Shown here: positions 1 to 9,296 of the stretch, in pieces
How positions within the stretch are numbered: the stretch's first letter is position 1
Layout: the number at the start of each line of letters is the position of its first letter
Source of the DNA: Macrococcoides goetzii
GTDB taxonomy: Bacteria > Bacillota > Bacilli > Staphylococcales > Staphylococcaceae
DNA length: 63,944 nucleotides
Direction: 5' to 3'
Assembly (NCBI RefSeq): GCF_002742385.2
Contig: NZ_MJBI02000007.1
Location: 1 to 63,944 of the forward strand
The notes under the pieces: model-generated
What the model saw: only the letters and a program-made list of their open reading frames with translations
Told to the model about the DNA's origin: nothing
Database searches by the model: none
Translations under genes and position numbers: made by a program

Positions 1-123
1 CTTTGATTGCTTATGGCAATCACTCTTGGGAGTGAACTAAGTTCACTCAAATTATTGGAATTAACGTTGACATATTGTCATTCAGTTTTCAATGTTCATT
101 GTGCTTGTCTTTCTGTCTCACAA
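1..123 (-). other. 5' leader of an rRNA operon (partial)
   Basis: Read on the minus strand, this is the transcribed leader that precedes 16S rRNA in Staphylococcaceae. It contains a boxA-like antitermination element at 84-98 (TGAACATTGAAAACT) followed by a conserved stretch ending near 61. A perfect 8-bp inverted repeat (30-37 with 41-48) forms a hairpin near the edge. The 16S gene itself would begin just left of the window and is not included. A plus-strand reading frame of 84 codons across this region is spurious. Confidence 0.85.
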
Positions 124-129
124 GATTTA

Positions 130-158
130 ATTATACTCTCTTGTGTTTTGAAAGTCAA
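130..158 (-). promoter_or_regulatory. rRNA operon promoter
   Basis: On the minus strand a -35 TTGACT (158-153) and a perfect -10 TATAAT (135-130) are separated by exactly 17 bases. An A/T-tract-rich stretch at 159-181 lies just upstream of the -35, as expected for an UP element. The layout and downstream leader match the strong proximal promoter of staphylococcal rrn operons. A second, weaker distal promoter may lie at 200-260 but I could not define it. Confidence 0.85.
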
Positions 159-304
159 CAACTTTTTTAAAAAAGTTTTTTGTTGTCTTTCGAAGTGCTT
201 GCCCCGTATGAGTTATCTCTACCGGACAAGATATAACTATACAGGGTTTCAAACACTATAACAAGCATAAAAATTACACTTTTGCTGCTTTTTTTAAACT
301 TTTT

Positions 305-1156
305 TTAATTTTCTTTTGTATTAAGCCATTCTTTTATCTTCGGCAGTTGTTCTAAAGCATCTTGATAACCTAAATCATACATTGCTGAAAGCTTATCTCG
401 ATTCTTTTCCATACGATCAACTTTTAAATCTTTAGATGGACGAATTACAATTGCATGACCATTCTTTTCCTGGTTATCGACATATTGCAGTGTTTCATTA
501 TAAACTGCAGGACGTTTTTGCATCGCTTCATCTACTTTCTTATAACCTTTCACTTTAAAGTATTTAGAAAGTCGACTCGAACGTTTTACATATCCTTTCG
601 GTCTCGTAAGTACAACAACATTATTGATCATGCCATCACGTTGTGCTTTTCTTAAAGGTATTGGATCTGTAACACCACCATCTAATAACTTCTTACCATC
701 GTATTCTACAATGGGTGCCATTAGAGGTAATGAACTTGATGCACGCAGAATCGTCATTAGGTCTTTCCTTAAATATGCTTTATTAAAGTATTCCGTTTCT
801 CCTGTTTCACAGTTTGTGCACGCAATGACATATTCGCCTTTATATTGAAGAAAGTCTTCCATATTAAACGGCACATGCTCTCTCGGGATTTCATCAAAGA
901 TAAAATCCATTCCAAACATCTCTTTATTCTTTATATAGTTAGAAAGAGATAAGTAACGTTTATCATCTAAAAAATCTAAAGATACTTTCTTATTTCTTCC
1001 TTTCTGTTTAGAAAGATAAGATGCTGCCATGTTTCCACCAGCTGAAACACCGATTACATAGTTAAATTGAATATCATGTTCTAAAAAACAGTCTAATACT
1101 CCCGCAGTATATATCCCTCTCATACCGCCGCCTTCTAATACTAATCCAGTCGTCAT
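305..1156 (-). CDS. Patatin-like phospholipase family protein
   Basis: This is a 283-residue lipid acyl hydrolase of the bacterial patatin family, which uses a Ser-Asp dyad to cleave acyl chains from glycerolipids. The oxyanion-hole motif GGGMRG lies near residues 9-14, the nucleophile elbow GVSAGG has Ser38, and the catalytic Asp sits in LLDGG near residue 159. There is no signal peptide, so it is probably cytosolic. A GTG start three codons upstream overlaps the ribosome binding site GAGGTG; the ATG at 1156, six bases after it, is preferred. The gene stands alone between the rRNA promoter and the divergent phn operon. The substrate is unknown. Confidence 0.85.
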   Translation of the reverse strand: MTTGLVLEGGGMRGIYTAGVLDCFLEHDIQFNYVIGVSAGGNMAASYLSKQKGRNKKVSLDFLDDKRYLSLSNYIKNKEMFGMDFIFDEIPREHVPFNMEDFLQYKGEYVIACTNCETGETEYFNKAYLRKDLMTILRASSSLPLMAPIVEYDGKKLLDGGVTDPIPLRKAQRDGMINNVVVLTRPKGYVKRSSRLSKYFKVKGYKKVDEAMQKRPAVYNETLQYVDNQEKNGHAIVIRPSKDLKVDRMEKNRDKLSAMYDLGYQDALEQLPKIKEWLNTKEN

Positions 1157-1285
1157 TTTATTCACCTCATTATATTTAATAATTATAACAGGCTATATAG
1201 AAAATTTCTTATTGTAGAAGCAACAATTTTCTAATACATTAAAATAGCAATAAAAATATATCAATTAAACTCGAGGAGCAAATCA

Positions 1286-2173
1286 ATGAAAAAATATTTA
1301 TTATTATCGTTACTTCTTTTAGTCCTATTTGGATGTAGTAACAACGAAACGCAAGAAACCTATCACCCAAAAACATTAAAGGTTCAGTTTGTACCTTCTC
1401 AAAATGCCGAAACTTTGGAAGCAAAAGCAAAGCCGTTAGGTAAACTACTATCTAAAGAACTGAATATGCCTGTAAAAGTATCAATCGCCACAAGCTATAA
1501 TACTATAGTAGAAGCAATGCGTTCTAAACAAGCTGATGTTGCTTTCTTACCACCTACTGCATATGTTATGGCTCACGACCAAGGCGCTGCAGATGTGATT
1601 CTAAAATCACTCCACGAAACTGAAGTAAATGGTAAAAAATCAGTTACAGACTATTACAGAGGACAATTTGTTGTTAATCGTGATAGTAAAATCAAGAATA
1701 TTGAAGATATCAAAAATAAACGCATCGCATTACAGGAATCTACTTCAACATCAGGTTATCTTTATCCAGTTGGATTATTACAAGATAAAGGAATAGATAT
1801 CGAAAAAGATTTAAAAACAGTGATGGTAAAAGGTCATGATAAAGCAATTACTGCACTTATCAATTACGAAGTGGATGTCGCAGCAACTTTCCAGGATGCG
1901 CGTGATTATTTAGAGAAAGACTATCCTCGTGTTAAAAAAGAAACACGTATCATTGCTGTAACGAAAAAAATTCCAAATGATACGATATCAGTGCAAGCTG
2001 ATTTAGATAAAAAATTAAAAGAAGATATTAAAGGTGCATTTATAAAACTTTCAAAAGATAAAGCATCTAAAAAAATTATTAAAGAAATATATTCTCATGA
2101 TGGATATGCACCAACGAATGATAAATCGTACGACACAATTCGAAAATATGTTAAGGCACAAAGTAAGGAATAA
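1286..2173 (+). CDS. phnD: Phosphonate-type ABC transporter, substrate-binding lipoprotein
   Basis: This 295-residue lipoprotein of the PhnD family captures phosphate, phosphite or phosphonate compounds outside the membrane and delivers them to PhnE. A lipoprotein signal peptide ends in LFGC, with the lipidated cysteine at residue 17. The family core follows, including the residues that line the anion pocket (STSTSGYLYP near 155-165). The start has a good GAGGAG site. It is the first gene of phnD-phnC-phnE-phnE and is followed by a hairpin that may make it more abundant than the rest. No C-P lyase genes are nearby, so the true ligand is open. Confidence 0.88.
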   Translation: MKKYLLLSLLLLVLFGCSNNETQETYHPKTLKVQFVPSQNAETLEAKAKPLGKLLSKELNMPVKVSIATSYNTIVEAMRSKQADVAFLPPTAYVMAHDQGAADVILKSLHETEVNGKKSVTDYYRGQFVVNRDSKIKNIEDIKNKRIALQESTSTSGYLYPVGLLQDKGIDIEKDLKTVMVKGHDKAITALINYEVDVAATFQDARDYLEKDYPRVKKETRIIAVTKKIPNDTISVQADLDKKLKEDIKGAFIKLSKDKASKKIIKEIYSHDGYAPTNDKSYDTIRKYVKAQSKE

Positions 2174-2215
2174 TTTATATAAAAATGCTTTTTGTTAATT
2201 TAAATAATTAAATTA

Positions 2216-2246
2216 AGCTAAACTCAATTGATGAGTTTAGCTTTTT
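2216..2246 (+). terminator. Hairpin between phnD and phnC (partial terminator)
   Basis: A perfect 10-bp stem (2216-2225 with 2233-2242) with a seven-base loop is followed by a short T tract. It lies inside an otherwise continuous operon, 43 bases after phnD and 19 before phnC. It probably acts as an attenuator or 3'-end stabiliser that raises the binding protein over the permease. Confidence 0.7.
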
Positions 2247-2264
2247 CTGTAAAGGAGCATTACA

Positions 2265-3038
2265 ATGACACAAATTATTTTTAAAGACGTCAATAAAGTT
2301 TATCCCAATGGGCATGTTGGTTTGGATAATGTCAATCTCGAAATCAATAAAGGAGAATTTATTGTCATTGTCGGTCTATCGGGTGCAGGTAAGTCTACTT
2401 TATTGCGTTCGATTAATCGATTACACGAAATTTCATCAGGTGATATATCAATTGACGGTGTTTCCATCACTCAGGCAAAAGGTAATAAATTGTTAATGAT
2501 GCGCAGGAATATTGGGATGATCTTTCAAAGTTTCAATTTAGTAAAACGTTCTTCTGTTATTCGTAATGTACTTAGTGGTCGTGTCGGATATCATCCAACA
2601 TGGAAAATGATGCTTGGATTATTCCCGAAGAAAGATAAACAAATTGCATTGGAAGCTTTAGATAGAGTAAATATCGTTGAAAAAGCATATAGTCGTGCAG
2701 ACGAACTATCCGGTGGACAACAGCAGCGTGTCTCTATCGCACGCGCCTTAGCTCAAGAACCAAAGATTATATTAGCTGACGAACCTGTTGCATCATTAGA
2801 TCCACTTACTACGAAACAAGTAATGGATGACTTAAAGCGTATTAATCAAGAACTAGGCATAACTATTATCGTTAATCTGCACTTTGTAGATTTGGCAAGG
2901 GAATATGCTACACGTATTATTGGATTACGTGCAGGTAAAGTTGTGTTTGACGGACCGGTAGAACAAGCAACCGACAATGCATTTTCACATATCTATGGTA
3001 GAGACATTAAAGACGAAGAGTTGATGGGGGTTAAATAA
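2265..3038 (+). CDS. phnC: Phosphonate-type ABC transporter, ATP-binding protein
   Basis: This 257-residue ATPase powers the PhnCDE importer from the cytosolic face. The Walker A motif GLSGAGKST lies at 37-45, the signature LSGGQQQR at about 148-155, Walker B IILADE at 168-173 and the switch histidine in NLHFVDLA near 205. Length matches the family. The ribosome binding site AAAGGAG precedes the ATG. Its stop codon overlaps the phnE start (TAATG), indicating translational coupling. Confidence 0.9.
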   Translation: MTQIIFKDVNKVYPNGHVGLDNVNLEINKGEFIVIVGLSGAGKSTLLRSINRLHEISSGDISIDGVSITQAKGNKLLMMRRNIGMIFQSFNLVKRSSVIRNVLSGRVGYHPTWKMMLGLFPKKDKQIALEALDRVNIVEKAYSRADELSGGQQQRVSIARALAQEPKIILADEPVASLDPLTTKQVMDDLKRINQELGITIIVNLHFVDLAREYATRIIGLRAGKVVFDGPVEQATDNAFSHIYGRDIKDEELMGVK

Positions 3039-3817
3039 TGAAAAATCTCGACATAAAATCTACCGGTCACATAAAAGCGACATTTACAATACTACTGATA
3101 TTATCATTGATTATCTGGAGCGGATGGAAGACCAACTTCAGTTTGTCCGGGCTAGCCTTAGGTGCGCCAGAAATGATGAACTTAATACGAGAAATGTCGC
3201 CACCAGATTGGAGTTACTTTAAAGAAATTGTTTATCCGATGCTGGACACTATTCGTATGGCGGTTCTTGGTACTACATTTGGATCATTACTCGCTATTCC
3301 TGTAGCACTATTATCTGCAAGTAATGTATTTAAATCAAAGTGGATTAATATACCAGTACGTTTAGTGCTCAATGTCATTCGAACAATCCCCGATTTATTA
3401 CTCGCTTCGATATTCGTTGCAGTGTTTGGTATCGGCGCATTACCCGGGATATTTGCTTTAACCGTATTATCATTCGGTATTGTGGCAAAATTATTTTATG
3501 AATCTTTAGAAAATATCGATGATGGTCCGTTAGAAGCGATGACTGCTGTTGGTGCAAATAAATCAAAATGGTTAACTTTCGGAGTATTACCTCAAGCTAT
3601 TGCGCCGTATCTCTCATTTGTACTATTTACATTTGAAATTAACATTCGTGCTGCAGCTGTACTTGGTTTAGTAGGGGCTGGTGGTATCGGATTATTTTAC
3701 GATAAGACACTTGGCTACTTTGAATATCCAAAAGTAACAACTATTATAATATTTACGTTACTTATTGTTATGGTCATCGATTATGTGAGTACGAAAGTAA
3801 GGGAGCGTTTACTATGA
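3038..3817 (+). CDS. phnE: Phosphonate-type ABC transporter, permease (first)
   Basis: This 259-residue inner-membrane permease of the PhnE type has about six predicted membrane segments. A cytoplasmic EAA loop (EAMTAVGANKSKWL near residues 168-181) contacts PhnC. It starts inside the stop codon of phnC and overlaps the next permease by four bases. Two different phnE copies in tandem are usual for Gram-positive PhnCDEE systems and would form a heterodimeric channel. Residues near the end (FEINIRAAAVLGLVGAGGIG) are family-typical. Confidence 0.88.
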   Translation: MKNLDIKSTGHIKATFTILLILSLIIWSGWKTNFSLSGLALGAPEMMNLIREMSPPDWSYFKEIVYPMLDTIRMAVLGTTFGSLLAIPVALLSASNVFKSKWINIPVRLVLNVIRTIPDLLLASIFVAVFGIGALPGIFALTVLSFGIVAKLFYESLENIDDGPLEAMTAVGANKSKWLTFGVLPQAIAPYLSFVLFTFEINIRAAAVLGLVGAGGIGLFYDKTLGYFEYPKVTTIIIFTLLIVMVIDYVSTKVRERLL

Positions 3818-4620
3818 GCAAAAACTACGATTATTTGAAACCTAAATCATCCGTACCCACTATTATTCGTACAGTTCTTATTATCATAATATTACTTGCT
3901 CTCTATATTTGGGCGTTTAGTGGAATGCCTAAAATAGAAATTAAAGAAAAGTCTTTTGAAATTTTATCAAATATCTGGAATGGCATTATCCACCCTGATA
4001 CAGGTTACATCTACATGCCTGAAGGAGAAGATTTATTACGCGGCTTATTAGAAACGTTTGCTATCGCTTTTTTAGGAACGATGATTTCGGCTGTGCTATG
4101 TATTCCTCTAGCTTTTCTTTCAGCCCGAAATATTTCGAATCGATTCTTATCTGAAGTAAGTAAATTTTTCTTGAGTTTAATTCGAGTATTCCCTGAAATT
4201 ATTATGGCGCTACTATTTATTAAAGCAGTAGGACCAGGTGCTTTTGCCGGTGTACTTGCCGTAGGTACACATTCTATAGGAATGCTCGGAAAGTTATTTG
4301 CTGAAGATATGGAGAATTTAGATATGGGACCATCAGAAGCTTTAATGGCAACTGGTGCCAATAAAACAAAAACTTTAATGTTTGCCGTTGTCCCTCAAAT
4401 ATTACCTGCTTTCTTATCATTCGTGTTGTACCGCTTCGAGATTAACTTACGAAGCACCTCTATTTTAGGATTGATCGGTGCAGGTGGCATTGGAACCCCA
4501 CTAATATTTGCACTCCAGGGACGCACATGGGATCGTGTCGGAATGATATTAATCGGTATCATCATTATGGTTATTATCGTCGATACTTTATCAAGTGCTA
4601 TTCGAAAAAGACTAGTTTAA
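3814..4620 (+). CDS. phnE: Phosphonate-type ABC transporter, permease (second)
   Basis: This is the second PhnE-family permease, 268 residues, with one N-terminal membrane anchor (about 17-37) and a set of helices containing an EAA loop (EALMATGANKTKTL). It is a paralogue of the preceding gene, sharing the C-terminal FEINLRSTSILGLIGAGGIG pattern, and is translationally coupled to it through ATGA. It closes the operon and is followed by a bidirectional terminator. It probably pairs with the first PhnE to form the translocation pore. Confidence 0.87.
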   Translation: MSKNYDYLKPKSSVPTIIRTVLIIIILLALYIWAFSGMPKIEIKEKSFEILSNIWNGIIHPDTGYIYMPEGEDLLRGLLETFAIAFLGTMISAVLCIPLAFLSARNISNRFLSEVSKFFLSLIRVFPEIIMALLFIKAVGPGAFAGVLAVGTHSIGMLGKLFAEDMENLDMGPSEALMATGANKTKTLMFAVVPQILPAFLSFVLYRFEINLRSTSILGLIGAGGIGTPLIFALQGRTWDRVGMILIGIIIMVIIVDTLSSAIRKRLV

Positions 4621-4643
4621 TCATTAATATTAATAGATATAAA

Positions 4644-4683
4644 AATAAGCATCGTCAATCAATGATTGAGGATGCTTATTATT
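4644..4683. terminator. Bidirectional terminator between phnE and recR
   Basis: A perfect 10-bp stem (4644-4653 with 4671-4680), extended by an inner stem around TCAATCA and TGATTGA, lies between two convergent genes. It is flanked by A and T tracts on both sides, so it can end both the phn and recR transcripts. Confidence 0.8.
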
Positions 4684-4694
4684 TTGAATGAACG

Positions 4695-5291
4695 TTATAT
4701 CTCTGTTCTACCAGATATCGCTTTAGATAAAGTTACTTCATCTGCATATTCTAAATCGCCACCCACAGGTAAACCATGTGCTAAACGCGTTGTTTTAATA
4801 CCAATCGGTTTAACGAGTCTTGAGATATACATTGCAGTAGACTCACCTTCAATATTTGGGTTGGTTGCCAGAATTAATTCCGTTACTTCTTCATCTTTTA
4901 AACGCGTTAAAAGTGATGGAATATTAATATCTTCCGGACCTACACCTTCCATCGGTGAAATTGCACCATGTAACACATGATACATCCCTTTATATTCGCG
5001 CATCTTTTCCATTGCAATAACATCTTTCGTCTCTTCAACAACACAAATCATAGAACGATCACGTGTTGTATCACTACAAATATAGCAAGGATCCGTATCA
5101 GTAATATGACCACAAACTGAGCAATATGTCAGTTCGCGTTTCACGTCTACTAATGCTTTCGCAAAATTCATCACGTCATCTTCTTTCATATCTAAAACAT
5201 GAAAGGCAAGACGACTTGCAGTCTTCGGACCTATACCAGGCAACTTCATAAAACTATCGATAAGTTTCGATATTGGTGCAGGATAATGCAT
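4695..5291 (-). CDS. recR: Recombination mediator protein RecR
   Basis: RecR (198 residues) works with RecO and RecF to load RecA at single-strand gaps. An N-terminal helix-hairpin-helix ([14 protein letters not shown], 18-31) precedes a four-cysteine zinc finger (Cys57, 60, 69, 72) and a Toprim domain (near 78-172, with [12 protein letters not shown]). Length is typical. It follows ybaB by one base and is the last gene of dnaX-ybaB-recR, a linkage conserved across Bacillales. Confidence 0.96.
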   Translation of the reverse strand: MHYPAPISKLIDSFMKLPGIGPKTASRLAFHVLDMKEDDVMNFAKALVDVKRELTYCSVCGHITDTDPCYICSDTTRDRSMICVVEETKDVIAMEKMREYKGMYHVLHGAISPMEGVGPEDINIPSLLTRLKDEEVTELILATNPNIEGESTAMYISRLVKPIGIKTTRLAHGLPVGGDLEYADEVTLSKAISGRTEI

Positions 5292-5292
5292 A

Positions 5293-5613
5293 TTACATCA
5301 TTCCTGGAATGTTTAATCCTTTAGTATGTTGTCCTAAACGTTGTGCAGTAACATCATCTGCTTTTGCTAATGCATCGTTTGTTGCAGCTAATACTAAGTC
5401 TTGTAACATTTCGATATCTTCCGGATCTACTACTTCTTCTTTAATGATGACATCTAGTACTTCTTTATGTCCAGAAACAACAACAGTAACCATACCGCCA
5501 CCAGCTGTTCCTTCAATTCTTTCTTCTTTCAATTTTTCTTGCTCTTCAGCCATTTTCTTTTGCATCTTTTGCATTTGTTTCATCATTTGTTGCATATTTC
5601 CGCCACCGCGCAT
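5293..5613 (-). CDS. YbaB/EbfC family nucleoid-associated protein
   Basis: This small DNA-binding protein (106 residues) has an N-terminal Met/Gln/Lys-rich coiled-coil helix and a C-terminal core containing [16 protein letters not shown]. The family forms dimers that coat DNA. The ATG at 5613 is chosen over the one two codons upstream because GGAGG lies eight bases ahead of it and because homologues begin MRGGGN. It sits between dnaX and recR as in most bacteria. Confidence 0.93.
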   Translation of the reverse strand: MRGGGNMQQMMKQMQKMQKKMAEEQEKLKEERIEGTAGGGMVTVVVSGHKEVLDVIIKEEVVDPEDIEMLQDLVLAATNDALAKADDVTAQRLGQHTKGLNIPGMM

Positions 5614-5631
5614 ATTCATTTCCTCCTAAGT

Positions 5632-7293
5632 TTAATCAATAATATTAATTGCATCTTCACCAAATAAATTTGCCGCTTCTGATACAATATCAACTTCTAC
5701 AGGTTTCTCTTCCTGTTTTGGTTGTTTTCTATTCTCAATATAAGTATGTCGAACTTGTAGCCATTGAGAATCTGGTACTCCTACCATTTTAACTTGTTTT
5801 TTAATAATTGTGTATACTATTGCTTCAATCTGTTCTCTTTTTGCATCATCATTATTGACCATATCACAATGAATCTCTTCACCAAATTTAATAAGCACAT
5901 GCGTACTACTTGCCGCGACAGGCTCTGAATGTTTCAGCAAGCTCACTAATGAACGCTGCCCTTGTGATTCAACGTGAGCAAGCAACTCTCCCCAATTACT
6001 CTTCAAGAAGTTTAAATCCTCACGATTCGCATTATCAAGAACTGTTTCTATTTGACGCATTGAGAAAGCATTCTTGTTCTTCTTAGGCTCTTTTTTAGTT
6101 TTCTGAGGTGCTGATGCTTGAGTAGCACCTTGATTGATACGAGATTCTAAAGCATTGATACGCGCTTCAATATGACTTGTATCTATCCCTGGTGCACCAG
6201 CATTGCTTTGTACACTTTGCTGAGGTGCACCCGCTTCACTTTGTTTCACGAGCTCAGACAGTTTAACAATCAGTACTTCAAAATGTACGTTCGAATTGAC
6301 AGAAAAACGCATCGCTACTAGTGTATCGTTAATCTTATCAATCATTTCATAAATCGTAGGTAATGCTAATGAATAAATCGCAGCATCGCCTTTTTGATCT
6401 GTCGCAAATTCCACAATAACATCACGCAGAAAATAAATTAAATCATTTACTAGACGGGTAACTTCCTTACCATCCGCAAGTAATTGATGATACTGTTCAA
6501 AAGCACCTTTAACGTCATGTACAATCACTTTATCCATAAGTGACATTAAATCATCACGACCGACACTACCCGTTACATTTAAGACGTGATTTAACGTTAA
6601 CTTCGCTTCACCAAATGCGATTGCCTGATCTAAAATACTTAATGCATCACGCATACCACCTTCAGCACTCGTAGCAATAAATTCAAGTGCCGCATCTTCA
6701 TATTCGATACCTTCCTTGTTACAAACAAATGCTAAGTGGTCTTTAATATCAGGTAAAGCAATTGCTTTGAAGTCGAATCGTTGACAACGCGAAATAATTG
6801 TAGCAGGAATTTTATGCGGTTCTGTTGTCGCAAGAATGAAGATGGCGTGTGCTGGTGGTTCTTCTAACGTCTTTAACAACGCATTAAAAGCACCCGTAGT
6901 AAGCATATGCACTTCATCGATAATATATACTTTATACTTTGATTCACCCGGTGCATATTTGACTTTATCACGAATATTACGAATCTCATCTACACCATTG
7001 TTACTCGCCGCATCGATTTCTATTACGTCAGAATTCGTTCCGTTTGTAATCGACACACAAGTCGGACAATGATTACAAGGTTCACCCGTATCACTTTCCG
7101 TACAGTTAATCGCTTTCGCAAAAATCTTAGCGATACTCGTTTTCCCTGTACCACGTGGACCATTGAAAAGATAAGCATGAGAGATTTTATTTTTCTGAAT
7201 TGCATTTTTTAAAGTTGTCGTAACATGCTTCTGCCCCACAACTTCTTCGAAAGACTGTGAACGAAACACACGATATAAAGCTTGATAACTCAA
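5632..7293 (-). CDS. dnaX: DNA polymerase III subunits gamma/tau
   Basis: DnaX is the clamp-loader ATPase that opens the DnaN ring for the replicase. It has Walker A GPRGTGKTS (45-53), a zinc module (Cys64, 73, 76, 79), a Walker B/DEVH segment near 118-124, and a C-terminal tau region with a basic linker (KKEPKKNK). I place the start at the TTG at 7293: GGAGGGG lies six bases upstream, and the protein then begins MSYQALYRVF as in Bacillus. An in-frame TTG upstream would overlap that site. The product is 553 residues. No properly phased frameshift signal was seen, so only tau is expected. Confidence 0.95.
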   Translation of the reverse strand: MSYQALYRVFRSQSFEEVVGQKHVTTTLKNAIQKNKISHAYLFNGPRGTGKTSIAKIFAKAINCTESDTGEPCNHCPTCVSITNGTNSDVIEIDAASNNGVDEIRNIRDKVKYAPGESKYKVYIIDEVHMLTTGAFNALLKTLEEPPAHAIFILATTEPHKIPATIISRCQRFDFKAIALPDIKDHLAFVCNKEGIEYEDAALEFIATSAEGGMRDALSILDQAIAFGEAKLTLNHVLNVTGSVGRDDLMSLMDKVIVHDVKGAFEQYHQLLADGKEVTRLVNDLIYFLRDVIVEFATDQKGDAAIYSLALPTIYEMIDKINDTLVAMRFSVNSNVHFEVLIVKLSELVKQSEAGAPQQSVQSNAGAPGIDTSHIEARINALESRINQGATQASAPQKTKKEPKKNKNAFSMRQIETVLDNANREDLNFLKSNWGELLAHVESQGQRSLVSLLKHSEPVAASSTHVLIKFGEEIHCDMVNNDDAKREQIEAIVYTIIKKQVKMVGVPDSQWLQVRHTYIENRKQPKQEEKPVEVDIVSEAANLFGEDAINIID

Positions 7294-7325
7294 GTGAGTC
7301 CCCTCCAACAAAAATTAGTAATCTT

Positions 7326-7334
7326 ATTATAACA
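7326..7334 (-). promoter_or_regulatory. dnaX promoter (extended -10)
   Basis: On the minus strand TGTTATAAT forms a perfect extended -10 about 32 bases ahead of the dnaX start. The -35 position (TAGGAC) is weak, which the extended -10 could offset. Confidence 0.55.
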
Positions 7335-7365
7335 TTGAACGGAAAACCGTCCTATTAAAAGCATC

Positions 7366-7395
7366 AAAAAAAGCTTGAGGAAAAACCCCAAGCCT
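7366..7395 (-). terminator. Terminator of the secreted-protein gene
   Basis: On the minus strand an 8-bp GC-rich stem (7373-7380 with 7386-7393, one mismatch) and a short loop are followed by a run of seven T. It ends the gene at 7412-9118 just before the dnaX promoter. Confidence 0.8.
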
Positions 7396-7411
7396 TGAAA
7401 CCTTTAAATTA

Positions 7412-9118
7412 TTATTTTACAACGACATAACGCGTCTTTTTAGCAGTGTTCCCTTTGCTGTCTGTCGCAGAGTAGTAAAGTTTGTATTTACCTTTTTTAC
7501 TTGGATTAACTTTACCTTTGTATGTTACTTTAACATATTTCTTATCTACATAGTCATAAGCTTTAATACCTTTAGTATAAGAGAATGTCTTTTTGCTGTA
7601 AGTTGTATTTTTAACACCAGAGATAACAGGTGCTGAGTCTACAACAGTTGCAGTGTTAGAAACATAGATGTAGCTTCTTTCTTTACCTTTATAGTCTCTT
7701 AATTTTTCTCCGTTTTTACCACGGATAGCGAATTTAACTGTGTAGCTACCAGGTTTTGTGAATGTAAACTTATTATCTTTAACAGATAATTTCTTTTTAC
7801 TTCCAGCACGTGTAACGCTCATTACTTGAATATTGAAATCTTTATTATTCATTTGAACATTACTATTCGGTTGTTCATATAACTCAACATATACAGGTAA
7901 TGTATATTTTTGACCTGCTTTAAATTGATAGCCATTGAATGAAGACATACCAGGACCATCAATTACAGGCATTTCAGCCGGCTTCTTAATAAAGTTAATT
8001 TCAGCTGTTTGATAGAAATTATCTTTGTTGAATGTAAATTTAGAAGATGGATCTACAATATATCCTTCTTTTAAATAATAAGCTTTGATATCTTTTAATT
8101 GTTCATCAGTTAGTTTAGTCGTTACATCTGAATAGCGGTTATCATAACCAGTCTCTTGTAATACAGTGAATGAAGGAATCGCTGATTTAATAACTTGACC
8201 ATCACGTTTTAAAGTAAATGTCACTAAAGCTTCATCAAATTGGTAACCAGGTGTCTGTTTTAAATCAATATTCGTGATTTCTTCTGCATTTGCAGGTACT
8301 TTATCAGGGTTATTAATTTCAAAACCTTGTGGTAAAGTTAATTGATATTTTTTTGTTAAGTCACGTAAATCATAAACTTCAATATAGTCAGTACCTTTTT
8401 CTGCAGTAACTGTACCAGTAGAAGTCAATTTACCTGTCGACTTAGGGAAATCAGTACGTCCGTCTAACGTTTTAAAATTGATCGTTAATTTACCATCAGT
8501 TCCAGTTGATAATTTAATTACTTTAGGCGAATTAACAACAGCTTCACGTGCACTAACCAATGCATTTTTTGCTTTATTTAAATCTTCAACTTTAGAAGCA
8601 GCATCTCCATATACTCTGACCGCTTCTTTCTTCTTAGCAACATAATCTGCAACTAACTTAGTAGGTTTAGAACCTGTTGAAACTTTTACTTCAATTTCAG
8701 CATTCAATGCTTTTTTTGCATCACTCAAAGCTTTAGTATCTGCAGCTGTTTTTGCTATACGTGCATCTCTTGTTTTTGTTGTTATTTCTGATAATGATTT
8801 GCTTTCTGCAGAGAATGCTTCATCTTTAGTATCTGTAGATTTCAACAAGTTTTCCGCTTTTGTGATTGCTTCTGCTAAAGACTTGTAAGTTGCATCCGTC
8901 TCACCTAATACTGTTTTAGAATTTGTTAATTCAGCTTTTGCTTTTTCTACTGCAGATTCTAAACTTTGTTTTGCAGTAGGCGTATTGGTACTAGTATTTC
9001 CTGTTGCAGTTTGTATTGTAGTATTAGCTGGTTGATTAGCACTCGCTACCCCAGTTAAAATTGTTGTCGATAAAAGTGCAGCTGCGATACTTGTAGAATA
9101 TAACTTTGATACTTTCAT
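7412..9118 (-). CDS. Secreted protein with helical repeats and C-terminal Ig-like domain
   Basis: I do not recognise a named homologue. The 568-residue product has a signal peptide (1-27, likely cut after VASA), a Thr/Asn/Gln-rich linker, and Ala/Lys/Glu-rich helices (about 40-190) resembling the FIVAR-type spacers of surface proteins. A beta-rich middle and a C-terminal segment (about 490-568, with YSATDSKGNTAKK) like a bacterial Ig-like/DUF5011 fold follow. There is no LPXTG motif, GW or LysM module, so attachment is unclear. The start is the ATG at 9118 after AAGGGG; an in-frame ATG 50 codons upstream would bury the signal peptide. It is monocistronic, between ffs and dnaX. Confidence 0.75.
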   Translation of the reverse strand: MKVSKLYSTSIAAALLSTTILTGVASANQPANTTIQTATGNTSTNTPTAKQSLESAVEKAKAELTNSKTVLGETDATYKSLAEAITKAENLLKSTDTKDEAFSAESKSLSEITTKTRDARIAKTAADTKALSDAKKALNAEIEVKVSTGSKPTKLVADYVAKKKEAVRVYGDAASKVEDLNKAKNALVSAREAVVNSPKVIKLSTGTDGKLTINFKTLDGRTDFPKSTGKLTSTGTVTAEKGTDYIEVYDLRDLTKKYQLTLPQGFEINNPDKVPANAEEITNIDLKQTPGYQFDEALVTFTLKRDGQVIKSAIPSFTVLQETGYDNRYSDVTTKLTDEQLKDIKAYYLKEGYIVDPSSKFTFNKDNFYQTAEINFIKKPAEMPVIDGPGMSSFNGYQFKAGQKYTLPVYVELYEQPNSNVQMNNKDFNIQVMSVTRAGSKKKLSVKDNKFTFTKPGSYTVKFAIRGKNGEKLRDYKGKERSYIYVSNTATVVDSAPVISGVKNTTYSKKTFSYTKGIKAYDYVDKKYVKVTYKGKVNPSKKGKYKLYYSATDSKGNTAKKTRYVVVK

Positions 9119-9240
9119 TAAATTCGCCCCTTTTTCAATAATATTGATATCTTCTACATTATAATCAAATTGATACAAAATATCCATATTATTTACAAGT
9201 ACTACACAATTTTTACAATTATGATTATTTTTAATGAAAT

Positions 9241-9266
9241 AAAAAAACACGCCATATGACGTGTTC
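9241..9266 (-). terminator. ffs terminator
   Basis: On the minus strand a short hairpin (ACACG paired with CGTGT around a small loop) is followed by seven T. It lies about 31 bases after the mature end of the SRP RNA. Confidence 0.75.
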
Positions 9267-9296
9267 ATCTATAAAAACGCTATTAATTTATAATTA

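Noticed and set aside
7-261. 84-codon plus-strand reading frame at the window edge
   Set aside because: It runs across the rRNA promoter and leader on the opposite strand, has no ribosome binding site and codes for a low-complexity product.
3439-3452. ATTACCCGGGATAT as a Noc binding site
   Set aside because: It matches the Noc consensus ATTTCCCGGGAAAT at 12 of 14 positions but lies inside phnE codons and is the only candidate seen; one site is weak evidence.
4011-4361. 116-codon minus-strand frame opposite phnE
   Set aside because: No ribosome binding site or recognisable domain; the opposite strand is a clear PhnE permease.
6090-6096. AAAAAAG heptamer in dnaX as a possible programmed frameshift site
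   Set aside because: The reading phase is AAA-AAA-G rather than A-AAA-AAG, and I saw no supporting stem-loop directly after it, so production of gamma by -1 slippage is not supported.
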